A stretch of 64,000 nt of DNA from Cytophagia bacterium. GTDB lineage: Bacteria; Bacteroidota; Bacteroidia; Cytophagales; Spirosomataceae. Numbering within the stretch: the first letter of the stretch is position 1; the number at the start of each line of letters is the position of its first letter. Position numbers and translations under genes: made by a program. The stretch covers positions 1-64,000 of the forward strand of contig REAB01000049.1 in assembly GCA_004293645.1 (NCBI GenBank), given 5' to 3'. Below the pieces are notes generated by a model. It was not told where the DNA came from. It saw only the letters and a list, made by a program, of their open reading frames with translations, and did no database searches. This document shows positions 54,701-61,845 of the stretch, piece by piece.

Positions 54701-55198
54701 GTAAAAAGTAGTGTCTGAGTACAAATTGAGCTGGTGTTCGAGTCTGTTCTGGGCCGCATTCAACCGAATTTCGTGCGGGCTTTGTCCAAAAAACCAGAGT
54801 GCGTCGCTTTCGTCAAAACGGCCATCAGCTTCGCCTTTCACCAATACGGCGTTTTCTACCAAATCGGTGGCGCGGGGTTGGGCGTTGGGTTGGGGCAGCA
54901 TGGCCCCGCCGTTGCCAAAAAGTCGCAAGTTTTTGGGATTTATGTCGGAGATATTAACGCCCAATTGCCGAAAAAACGCGGCATCTAAGCGGTAAATGCT
55001 CGTTTTGGTTACGCCAATCTTAAAAGTTTTTCCTTCCGCAAGAACGGAGTTTTGAGCAAGTGAAAAGTGGAAAGTGAAAAAAGTGAAGAGTGAAAAGTGG
55101 AAAGTGAAAAGTGAGAAACGGCGAGTCCAACGTCGAACGTCCGCATACGCGCAGTCCAATGTCGAACGTCCGCAGACGCGCAGTCCAATGTCGAGCAT
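51758..55198 (-). CDS. porU: Type IX secretion sortase PorU
   Basis: 1146 residues from the ATG at 55198. Gingipain-like C25 peptidase: catalytic His in LNYTGHGGESIWAEEQ and Cys in LMVTATCEFGRFDNP. GGAIAMLTTARPVFAN follows, as in PorU. The C terminus (VVVFPNPFSEQTTI, GMYLVRLTARS) is a T9SS-type C-terminal domain that itself marks it for export. PorU cuts the sorting domain of cargo and joins it to A-LPS. Its signal peptide (FSLFTFHFSLFTFFTFHFSL) is encoded by a run of AGTGAAAAGTGG-type repeat. An ATG at 55234 would overlap the SprT-like gene. Confidence 0.94.
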   Translation of the reverse strand: MLDIGLRVCGRSTLDCAYADVRRWTRRFSLFTFHFSLFTFFTFHFSLAQNSVLAEGKTFKIGVTKTSIYRLDAAFFRQLGVNISDINPKNLRLFGNGGAMLPQPNAQPRATDLVENAVLVKGEADGRFDESDALWFFGQSPHEIRLNAAQNRLEHQLNLYSDTTFYFLQLGNAPGLRLADQRAGTSGPLINFYDEYVFRETESVNRIQSGREWWGEYFGSQAQQEFVFETLGAQPNTPFLLHAATVAAAQVVTKFNLLLNGQAVGSQNIATVSTYRYDLKGQRTLQAHAGTLPPEASRLRVGVVFDKAGQSTAEGYLDFLGVQFRRTLRFYDEPTVVQSLASLQQDSVQYTIGQATAALQVWDVTDGLRPRNQLLRLNGQEAVFGAAGRALRRFLLFTETQLQTPVSAVAVANQKLRAAATPDLLIVTGAAWLAQAQRLANFRKTHDKLDVLVVTIPQVFNEFSSGRLDPVAIRDFAKYLNDRQPNKLKYLLLFGDASFDFKNNTRNQEAVQMANFVPTYESRESAQPVFSYSSDDFFGFLKPNDGQWTEDYGGNHLLDVGVGRLPAKSREEARVLVDKLINYTQKNSRGRWQQRVAFVADDGDSNIHQQDADDLARIIERNTSTYDLTKIYVDAFQQVVSTATQRAPEINRRIDQTVNNGTLILNYTGHGGESIWAEEQILTLQDLFGWRNLNKLPLMVTATCEFGRFDNPNVVSGAELAVLSPRGGAIAMLTTARPVFANTNFLLNQAFYGTVFQPIDGQMPRLGDVMRITKNNSLSGVLNRNFTLLGDPSARLDYPENQIVVTTNDTLKAGKLVQLTGEIRQQNQLLTAFNGTATVSVFDKETQLLTRGTESPPMRYGQFDSKLFEGKVTVRNGRFVVQFVVPKNIDYRLGNGRVSVYAVSNDSLTDAAGGNNRILVGGTDLLATDNKPPALQLFLNNENFTDGDNVDDTPLLIAKLTDENGLNLSRVGIGQDMILTLNDTLRLAVNDYFVANQDDFRAGTIRFPFSQLPAGPHQLRLKVWDTYNNSTEATLKFIVTQREAILKEVVVFPNPFSEQTTIQISPLTEGDDLEVLVQIMDLSGKVISSESYVSYNTDAKWQVATWNGTNRYNQNVAAGMYLVRLTARSLVSQKTQTLHKKVLYAR
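55059..55198 (-). repeat. Repeat block that encodes the PorU signal peptide
   Basis: Two repeat types side by side. 55059-55114 is about five copies of AGTGAAAAGTGGAA-like units, read on the minus strand as FSLFTF/FTFHFSL. 55120-55198 is nearly three copies of a 29-bp unit (core CAGTCCAATGTCGAACGTCC), which supplies MLDIGLRVCGRSTLDCAYAD. Both look like gap filler rather than evolved coding sequence. Confidence 0.8.
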
Positions 55199-55208
55199 CG
55201 AAAGTTCA

Positions 55209-55805
55209 TTAAGCGCACTTTTGAACCAAAACATGGGCGGGGACGGTGTAGCGTTTTTGCGATTGTTGTTCAATACAAACGATGCGGGTACGGCGCATGG
55301 TACTGCGAATAAATATTTTTTTGTCCAATTCAAAGAGTGTTCCTTCGGCCAATTGGCTCACCATCACCAAATTGGTGTCGGGTTGGTCAATGGCTTTGAG
55401 GGCTTGCATGAGCGGCAAATGCGAACCCGTGGAGGCTTTTGGGGCGCGGGCGTAGTGGAGCAATGGTACAAGCACGGCATCAGGAAAAACGTCTGGGTTC
55501 ATTACGGGTACGAGCAACGCCCGAAAATGATTTTGCCAAGCCGTGCCGTGGGGCGGTTGGCGGCGTTTGTAAGTTCTAAACACTTCCAAATGTGCCACTT
55601 CGTGCAAATAAGTGATTAAAAAACTATACACATTCAAATTTTGATTGACCGTAATTTGGTCACGCTTGCCTGTTTCGGCCCGAAAATCGCCGAGGCGCGT
55701 GCGGCGGGGGCGCGTGGCAATGAAGTCGAACTGGTAGCGCAGCCACAAATCGTGGCAGTAGTTTAAGGCCGCTACTGGCACGTGCTGCTGCAAAATTTCT
55801 TTCAT
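55209..55805 (-). CDS. SprT-like metalloprotease-type protein
   Basis: 198 residues from the ATG at 55805 (a GTG at 55820 is an alternative). The zinc signature lies in YLHEVAHLEVF (HExxH variant), with a third site further on (PPHGTAWQNHFR), as in SprT/Spartan. The C-terminal part includes FIRSTMRRTRIVCIE and is shared by Bacteroidota SprT-like proteins. Possibly involved in protein or DNA-protein crosslink turnover; untested. Upstream of porU on the same strand with an 10-bp gap, so porU may be transcribed with it. Confidence 0.83.
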   Translation of the reverse strand: MKEILQQHVPVAALNYCHDLWLRYQFDFIATRPRRTRLGDFRAETGKRDQITVNQNLNVYSFLITYLHEVAHLEVFRTYKRRQPPHGTAWQNHFRALLVPVMNPDVFPDAVLVPLLHYARAPKASTGSHLPLMQALKAIDQPDTNLVMVSQLAEGTLFELDKKIFIRSTMRRTRIVCIEQQSQKRYTVPAHVLVQKCA

Positions 55806-55940
55806 CAAATCTTTGCTCACGATAATTTCTCTTTAAAACCGACTACAAACTAACGTTAAAATCTGCACTTTTGCTCAACGAACCAAGTCGAAAACATTTT
55901 GGTTTTCTAAATTAACAACTTAACAACTAAATTTTAACTA

Positions 55941-56615
55941 ATGGATTACGGTAAAGAATTTCGTAAATACGCCGTGCACCACTTGGGCATCAACGGCCTC
56001 ACGGTGGACAAAGTAACCAATCACAGCGTTGAAAACATGACGCGCTCTATTATTGAAGAACGCCCCATGAACTTCCGCGAAGTAGATGTATTCTCGCGCC
56101 TCATGGCCGACCGCATCATCTTTTTTGGCTTGCCCGTGGACGACCAAATTGCCAACATCGTGATTGCCCAGATGCTTTTTTTGGAGTCGGCAGACCCCAA
56201 AAAAGACATTTTAATGTACATCAATAGCCCTGGCGGTTCGGTATATGCGGGTTTGGGTATTTATGATACCATGCAGTATGTACGCCCCGACGTAGCGACG
56301 GTTTGCACCAGTTTGGCGGCTTCGATGGGCGCGGTGTTGTTGGCAGGTGGCGCAGCAGGTAAGCGTTCGGCGTTGCCCCACGCCCGGGTTATGATTCACC
56401 AACCTTCGGGTGGCTCGCAAGGCACTTCAAAAGATATGCAGGTAACAATGAAAGAAATGTTGGAATTGGAGAAAGACCTCTACACCATCTTGGCGGGACA
56501 TTGCGGCAAAACGCCCGAGCAAATTGGCATGGACTCTGACCGTGATAAGTGGTTTCGGGCCAATGAAGCCAAAGAATATGGCTTAATTGACGAGGTGCTG
56601 ACACGCGATAAGTAA
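55941..56615 (+). CDS. clpP: ATP-dependent Clp protease proteolytic subunit
   Basis: 224 residues. Triad: Ser128 in TSLAASMGAVL, His153 in RVMIHQPSGG, Asp198 in GMDSDRDKW. Handle and axial regions are standard (NSPGGSVYAGLGIYDT). The N-terminal ~25 residues are longer than in E. coli and may be processed. It forms the chamber that ClpX or ClpC feeds; the partner gene clpX is not in the window. Ends in a strong terminator at 56665. Confidence 0.97.
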   Translation: MDYGKEFRKYAVHHLGINGLTVDKVTNHSVENMTRSIIEERPMNFREVDVFSRLMADRIIFFGLPVDDQIANIVIAQMLFLESADPKKDILMYINSPGGSVYAGLGIYDTMQYVRPDVATVCTSLAASMGAVLLAGGAAGKRSALPHARVMIHQPSGGSQGTSKDMQVTMKEMLELEKDLYTILAGHCGKTPEQIGMDSDRDKWFRANEAKEYGLIDEVLTRDK

Positions 56616-56626
56616 CCGTACAACGG

Positions 56627-56656
56627 CCATTGTTGCCTGTGTCTTCACAGGCAATG
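56627..56656. repeat. TCTT-loop palindrome, third copy
   Basis: CATTGTTGCCTGTG, TCTT, CACAGGCAATGG. The 22-base core TTGCCTGTGTCTTCACAGGC with two more A's is the exact reverse complement of 49266-49287. Located between clpP and its terminator. Confidence 0.8.
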
Positions 56657-56664
56657 GCTTATTG

Positions 56665-56712
56665 GGCGCGGCTTTTTGGCAAATTAGTTTGCCGAAAGCC
56701 GCGCCTTTTTTG
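56665..56712 (+). terminator. Intrinsic terminator of clpP
   Basis: GGCGCGGCTTT then GGCAAATTAGTTTGCC then AAAGCCGCGCC and six T residues: a long stem with small bulges, 50 bp after the clpP stop. Confidence 0.85.
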
Positions 56713-56836
56713 TAGCCAATAAAAAGAAATAAGTAGGTGGGCAGAAATAGGCGGTTCGCCGCTGCGACGGTTGGCCGCCGCCATTATATTATTTTTGATT
56801 TGTAATAAAGGGTAATTTGGTAGTAATAAATTGATA

Positions 56837-56859
56837 AAACAATTACGAGTAAGTACTTA
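56837..56859 (+). repeat. 23-bp exact repeat, copy 2 (upstream of the zinc metalloprotease)
   Basis: Same 23 bases as 77-99. It lies 91 bp before the ATG at 56951 and is followed by GTAAGTAC strings. If a regulator binds AAGTACTT-like palindromes here, this metalloprotease would be a target; that is a guess. Confidence 0.6.
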
Positions 56860-56950
56860 TATTGCGTAAGTTTTAAACACAGAGAAAAGTAAGTACGTCA
56901 TTTTAGACATTTCAGACCTATTTTGTTAACCCCCTAAAAAGTTTTCGGAC

Positions 56951-59506
56951 ATGAAATCTACTTTTTTTACTTGTTGCTTGGTTTATCTGCTTGGCTTTGG
57001 CGCAATTGCCCAGAAAAAAGACGACAAAAAACCATTCACACCACCCACTATACCCGCCGTTGCTGTTACTCCACCGACAATGCCCACCATGCCGTCCAAA
57101 CCTGGCCCCAAGCCTTACAAAGAGGTGATTACGGCCAAAGCAAAGACGCAAAAAGGACTACTGACCACCCACCAAATTGACGACAAGTATTATTTTGAAA
57201 TTGCCGATTCGCTGTTGGGTAAAGAAATCATGGCCGTTACGCGCATCTCGCAAGCACCCACGGGTGGGGGCTACGGCGGCGAACTGGCCAACCGCCAAGT
57301 GATTCGGTTTGAGAAAGGCCCCGACAACAAAATTTTCGTGCGCATACCGCTCTACATTAACATGAGCCCCGATAGCACCAAACCCATGGCGCAGGCCGTC
57401 AGAAATTCTAACATCGAACCCATCGCCTTTGCTTTTGACATTAAAGCTGCTCGCAAAGACACGGGCGTGGTCATCGAAGTAACCGACTTTTTTAAGGGCG
57501 ACAACCAGATTGTTTCGTTGCCACCCGCCGCCAAAACGGCCTATCGGCTGTCAATGCCAGCCACCGACCGCACTTATATTCAGGGGATTAAAACGTTTCC
57601 CATCAACACCGAAGTAACTGTTATCAAAACGTTTTCGGCCTCGCCCGCGCTTCCTTCTTTTGGTCCAAGTCCTTTTCCAAATACCAGCTTGCCCGCCGCC
57701 GGTGTAGCGGGAGTAGTAACGATGGAAATCAATACCTCCATGATTTTACTGCCCGCTGTCCCCATGCGCAAGCGTTTGTTCGACTCGCGGGTCGGTTATT
57801 TTACCAATGGTTACACCGTTTATGATGAAAGTTCGCAACGTGCTGAAAATCAGACTTTCGCAGTGCGTTGGCGGTTGGAGCCCAAAAACGCCGAAGATGC
57901 CGAAAAACAAAAACGGGGCGAACTTATTGAACCCAAAAAACCCATTGTGTTTCATATTGACCCCGCCACGCCGCAACAATGGCGTAAATATTTGGTATTG
58001 GGCGTAAACGATTGGCAAAAAGCGTTTGAAAAAGCGGGCTGGAAAAATGCCATTATGGGCAAAGAACTCACCCCCGCCGACAGCAACATTAGTCCCAACG
58101 ATGCCCGTTACTCGTTTATTCGGTATTTTGCTTCGAGTGTTGAGAACGCTTACGGCCCCAACATTCACGACCCGCGTACGGGCGAAATTTTGGAAAGCCA
58201 CATTGGTTGGTACCACAACGTGATGTTGCTACTTTACAAATGGTACTTGATTCAGGCGGGGGCGGTAGATGCACGCGCCCAAAAACCCAAATTTGACCCC
58301 GAACTGATGGGGCAGTTGGTGCGCTTTGTGTCGTCGCACGAGGTAGGGCATACGCTGGGCTTGCTGCACAACTTTGGGTCGAGTAGCCTCACGCCCGTTG
58401 AGATGTTGCGCAATAAGCTGTTTACCGAAAAAAATGGCCACACGGCTTCTATCATGGACTACGCCCGCTTCAATTACGTGGCCCAGCCCGAAGATGGTGT
58501 TACTGATTTCTTTCCGCGCATTGGCGACTATGACGTGTGGGCCATTGAGTGGGGCTACAAAAATTTGCAAACCGCAAGTGCCGAAGAAGACAAAAAAGTG
58601 TTGAACAAATGGTACCAAGAGCGTTTGAAAGAAAATCCGCGCATTTGGTTTGGCACTGAAAATAACTTCTATGACCCGCGCTCACAAAGTGAAGATATTG
58701 GCGACAATGCCATGATTGCCAGCAGTTACGGCATTAAAAACTTGCAGCGAATTATTCCAAATTTGGCTAAATGGACTTCGGAAGAAGGTGAAGATTACGA
58801 CAAATTGGCCGAGGCTTACGGCGAAGCCGTGTCGCAGTTTAGACGCTACGTAGGCCACGTAACCAAATACGTGGGCGGCATCAAAGAAACTCCTAAAACC
58901 TCGGACGAAGCAGGAACGGTGTATGAGCCAACGCCTCGTAATTTGCAAAAAGACGCGGTAACGTTTTTGAACAAGCAACTTTTTGAAACACCAAATTGGT
59001 TGGTTGACCCCACCGTTTTGAATAAAATACGGCCTGATGCGGGCGTGGAGTCTATCCGAAATATCCAAGAGTCGGCCATGAATAACCTGCTCGACCTCAG
59101 CCGCATGGCGCGACTCATCGAAACCAGCAGCCGCGACCCCAAGGCTTACTCAGTAGATGAGCTATTTACCGACTTGCGCAAGGGCATTTGGAGCGAACTC
59201 GCTACCAAAAAACCCATTGACCAATACCGCCGCAACTTACAAAAAGGATTTGTCGAAAAAATGGCTTCTTTGTTTGGACCTTCGCTGTCCTCATTTGGCT
59301 TTTCTTTCTCTGCGCCAGGGTTTCGTTTTGGTACAGGTCCCACCACCGATTTGAAAAAGTCAGATATTTTATCACTTGCGCGGGGTCATTTGGTGGAGCT
59401 TCGGTCGCAGCTTTCGGCGGCTATTCCCCAAACCTCCGACCGCATCAGCAAACTGCACTTGCAAGACTGCTTAGAGCGCGTCAAAAATATATTAGAACCG
59501 AAATGA
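56951..59506 (+). CDS. Exported zinc-dependent metalloprotease (DUF5117-type gluzincin)
   Basis: 851 residues with signal peptide MKSTFFTCCLVYLLGFGAIA. A Pro/Thr-rich spacer follows. The catalytic zinc motif is SSHEVGHTLGLLHNF (HExxHxxGxxH) near residue 460, with MDYARFNYV (Met-turn) ahead of the C-terminal half. IHDPRTGEILESHIGWYHN is the block before the motif in this Bacteroidota family. No T9SS tail; probably periplasmic or outer-membrane-associated. Natural substrate unknown. The 23-bp repeat lies in its upstream gap. Confidence 0.9.
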   Translation: MKSTFFTCCLVYLLGFGAIAQKKDDKKPFTPPTIPAVAVTPPTMPTMPSKPGPKPYKEVITAKAKTQKGLLTTHQIDDKYYFEIADSLLGKEIMAVTRISQAPTGGGYGGELANRQVIRFEKGPDNKIFVRIPLYINMSPDSTKPMAQAVRNSNIEPIAFAFDIKAARKDTGVVIEVTDFFKGDNQIVSLPPAAKTAYRLSMPATDRTYIQGIKTFPINTEVTVIKTFSASPALPSFGPSPFPNTSLPAAGVAGVVTMEINTSMILLPAVPMRKRLFDSRVGYFTNGYTVYDESSQRAENQTFAVRWRLEPKNAEDAEKQKRGELIEPKKPIVFHIDPATPQQWRKYLVLGVNDWQKAFEKAGWKNAIMGKELTPADSNISPNDARYSFIRYFASSVENAYGPNIHDPRTGEILESHIGWYHNVMLLLYKWYLIQAGAVDARAQKPKFDPELMGQLVRFVSSHEVGHTLGLLHNFGSSSLTPVEMLRNKLFTEKNGHTASIMDYARFNYVAQPEDGVTDFFPRIGDYDVWAIEWGYKNLQTASAEEDKKVLNKWYQERLKENPRIWFGTENNFYDPRSQSEDIGDNAMIASSYGIKNLQRIIPNLAKWTSEEGEDYDKLAEAYGEAVSQFRRYVGHVTKYVGGIKETPKTSDEAGTVYEPTPRNLQKDAVTFLNKQLFETPNWLVDPTVLNKIRPDAGVESIRNIQESAMNNLLDLSRMARLIETSSRDPKAYSVDELFTDLRKGIWSELATKKPIDQYRRNLQKGFVEKMASLFGPSLSSFGFSFSAPGFRFGTGPTTDLKKSDILSLARGHLVELRSQLSAAIPQTSDRISKLHLQDCLERVKNILEPK

Positions 59507-59705
59507 GGAGAAAGGTGAAAGGGTGAAAGTAGGAAGGAAAAGGTGTAAAGGTGGGCGAATGGCTACTTGCTAAGATACAAGGCAGTCATTCACCCACATC
59601 TCTTACACCTTACACCATAAAACCTCCCTCTCTACACTTTCACCTTTTGCCTCTAAAGTTACATCCTACACCATAAAACCTTTCCCCTATACACTTTCCC
59701 CTATA
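59507..59705. repeat. Complementary simple-repeat gap
   Basis: GGAGAAAGGTGAAAGGGTG on the left and TACACTTTCACC/ACACCTTACACC on the right can base-pair as an imperfect long inverted repeat, so the gap could fold. Purine-rich left half recalls the minisatellite in the helicase gene. It separates the metalloprotease from the convergent SUI1 gene. Confidence 0.65.
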
Positions 59706-59712
59706 CACTTTA

Positions 59713-60048
59713 CTACCCACCTGCTTTCTTGGCTTTGTATTTTTGCGCCAATAGCCAGTTCAGTACGCGGTCGCGGAAATCGCCTTGAATTAACACTTCG
59801 CCGTCTTTGGCGGCACCACCCGTTCCACAAGCTGATTTAAGCTGTTTGGCCAAGTTTTCTAAGTCTGGATTGCTGCCCACAAAGCCGCGTACGGTGGTTA
59901 CTACCTTGCCCCCGCCTTTGCGTTCGAGCCAAATTTTCAAGTCCTGTTCGGCAGGAGGTAGCGACCGCGCCGAGAGTGGCTCGTCGGTTTGGTAGTCAAA
60001 ATCGGGATTGGTAGAATAGACAATGCCCGTGCGGTTTTTCTTGCTCAT
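59713..60048 (-). CDS. SUI1/eIF1-like translation factor (YciH)
   Basis: 111 residues from ATG 60048. KIWLERKGGGKVVTTVRGFVG (β-α turn) and DGEVLIQGDFRDRVLNWLL (C-terminal) are the SUI1 signature; about 25 residues precede it. YciH-type proteins act in start-site discrimination or stress in bacteria, with weak effect. Promoter element at 60085 supports this start. Divergent from mscS-like gene. Confidence 0.93.
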   Translation of the reverse strand: MSKKNRTGIVYSTNPDFDYQTDEPLSARSLPPAEQDLKIWLERKGGGKVVTTVRGFVGSNPDLENLAKQLKSACGTGGAAKDGEVLIQGDFRDRVLNWLLAQKYKAKKAGG

Positions 60049-60084
60049 TTTACAGCTTTTTTGCCCAAATGGTTTTCTGATTTG

Positions 60085-60092
60085 CAAATATA
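60085..60092 (-). promoter_or_regulatory. Promoter -7 element of the SUI1 gene
   Basis: TATATTTG on the minus strand fits TAnnTTTG, 36 bp before the ATG at 60048. No -33 TTTG at a usual distance. Confidence 0.4.
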
Positions 60093-60147
60093 ACGCCTTT
60101 GTACCAGTTTTTTTGGTTCAAAATAGCCTTATGCGTAACTTGCCGGC

Positions 60148-60969
60148 ATGCTCGACCAATTTCTTACTACTCCTTTTTTTAAGTACCAAAACTACGAATT
60201 TACCCCACTGCGGTTGTTGCTGCTGTTGGCGGTAGTAGTGGGTGCGCGGGTGCTTATTGCCTCTATTGGGCGGTTGTTGCAACGGGGTATTTTCAGAAAA
60301 CAACAAATTGACGAGGGACGGCAGCAGGCGGTTATTCAATTGGTCAAGTACGCCATTTATGTTTTGGCGGCGTTGGCAGCGTTACAAACGTTGGGTGTGC
60401 AGATTGGCTTGTTGTTGGCAGGTTCGGCGGCTTTGTTGGTAGGGGTTGGTTTAGGTCTTCAAAAAACCATCAACGATTTTGTGGCAGGGCTTATTTTGCT
60501 TTTTGAAGGCAGCCTCGACGTGGGCGATATTGTGGAGGTGGACAAAATTGTGGGGCGCATTACGCGCATTCGGCTGCGGGCTTCCGAGATGATAACCCGC
60601 GAAGGTGTGGAGCTTATTATTCCCAACTCCAATTTTATCAATGCCAATATCGTCAATTGGTCGCATACCAATCCGCAAATTGAATTTAACGTGCGCGTTT
60701 CTGTTTCATACCAAGCCGAGCCGCAGCAAGTGGTTCGGCTACTCAAACAATGCGCCCAAAACCATCGGTACGTGGCAAAACTCCCGCACCCTGAAGTAGA
60801 AATGGCCGATTTTGGTGATTCGGGCGTGGTATATGAACTGGCTTTTTGGACGCAAAACACTTGGGACATAGACCGCACCAAAAGCGATTTACGATTTGCT
60901 ATTATGGCTTCTTTTCGAGAGCATCAAATCGAAATTCCGTACCCGCATCGGGTTATTATCAACAAATAA
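60148..60969 (+). CDS. MscS-family mechanosensitive channel
   Basis: 273 residues with three hydrophobic segments. The first two span residues ~14-34 and ~60-85. The pore helix TM3 has the G/A pattern LLAGSAALLVGVGLGLQKTIND, followed by FVAGLILLFEGSLDVGDIVEV (beta domain) and LIIPNSNFINANIVNWSH. Opens under membrane tension and protects against osmotic downshock. Single gene; followed by a repeat-rich gap. Confidence 0.93.
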   Translation: MLDQFLTTPFFKYQNYEFTPLRLLLLLAVVVGARVLIASIGRLLQRGIFRKQQIDEGRQQAVIQLVKYAIYVLAALAALQTLGVQIGLLLAGSAALLVGVGLGLQKTINDFVAGLILLFEGSLDVGDIVEVDKIVGRITRIRLRASEMITREGVELIIPNSNFINANIVNWSHTNPQIEFNVRVSVSYQAEPQQVVRLLKQCAQNHRYVAKLPHPEVEMADFGDSGVVYELAFWTQNTWDIDRTKSDLRFAIMASFREHQIEIPYPHRVIINK

Positions 60970-61020
60970 CGCACTTTAAACAACGCTCAAAGACAGACAG
61001 ATAGTCTAAAAACTCCGATA

Positions 61021-61067
61021 GCGCGAGCGTCTTCGCTCGTGCTGATTATTTTGCGACTTCCAGTCGC
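61021..61067. repeat. REP-like palindromes, TCTT loop again
   Basis: GCGCGAGCG, TCTT, CGCTCGTGC (61021-61042, with one G-T pair) and GCGACT, TCC, AGTCGC (61053-61067). The TCTT loop is shared with the palindromes at 49224 and 56627, although the stems differ. Confidence 0.75.
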
Positions 61068-61221
61068 AGTTTTGACAGCGGCTGGAAGCCTTTTAATAAG
61101 TGGTACGCGCCAGAGACTCGCGCCATCAGGGTTAACAACAAAAGCCGTATAGCCGAGTGTGGCGCTGTCGAAGTATCCTACCAAACCGTAGAGGTGGAAA
61201 GTTGCGGGCCGAGCTGTATTA

Positions 61222-61779
61222 GTGGTAACGGTTACGCTACACAGAAGTTTTGAAATTGTTTGCACTGGTGGCACCGGCGGTGGTGGTGGATACAATTGGT
61301 TCGACGGCTACGAGTGGAGCTATACGCCCATAAGTTTACCTCCTTTCGATACTTCTGTAACGACCTATAGGCCAAGAACCGCTATTTGCCATTCTCACAC
61401 TGCTGACAGAGCTACATTCAACAAAAATGTTGAGAATGCACTTTTTGCTACTGGGCTTGCAACCAACGCAACAGGCTGGTCGCTTGACAAAGCAGAGGCC
61501 TTGGCCAGAAGTGTTGGAGGCAATATGACACAATTCAAAGGACTAATAAATGGCGTTGGTTTTGCTGGCCTTGTAATTGACGGAGCGCAACTCTATATGG
61601 GTATTAAAGATAAAAATTTGGGGGATTGGACAGAAAGTGATTATTTGAATCTGGCACAGGTGGTGCTTGGTGGTGCGGCCATAGTGGCTGGAGGCTGGAT
61701 AGCCGTGAGTTTAGGAGCTGTTAGTATTGGTATTGCCGTCTATTCGCAAACAATTGATGGGCAACCTACTTGCCAATAA
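61222..61779 (+). pseudogene. Toxin-tail-like fragment, likely the C-terminal end of a polymorphic (RHS-like) protein
   Basis: The frame opens only with a GTG right after an in-frame TAG at 61219 and has no other good start. Residues run to ~185: Gly-rich GTGGGGGYNWFDGYEW, a polar middle, then FKGLINGVGFAGLVIDGAQLY and a double hydrophobic end (VVLGGAAIVAGGWIAVSLGA, then VSIGIAVYSQT). The membrane-like tail with a Gly-rich lead recalls the variable ends of RHS toxins. The N-terminal body is missing. It could be a small gene of its own. A two-helix membrane protein follows at 66 bp, in the place of an immunity gene. Confidence 0.45.
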
Positions 61780-61845
61780 TTTAGATTAAATCAGTAGCCA
61801 GCAGAAATTTTACTATAATTGTGAAAGAAACCTTACCCCTACGGC

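Noticed and set aside
56740-56790. GC-rich stretch after clpP considered as a tRNA or structured RNA
   Set aside because: Some pairing is possible, but there is no cloverleaf, CCA end or known motif.
60987-61295. Minus-strand frame of 102 codons (contains ATLGYTAFVVNPDGASLW) opposite the toxin-tail-like fragment
   Set aside because: Half of it translates the REP-like palindromes, its N terminus is a Pro run from the Gly-rich stretch on the other strand, and no family is recognised. It may still hold a small coding remnant.
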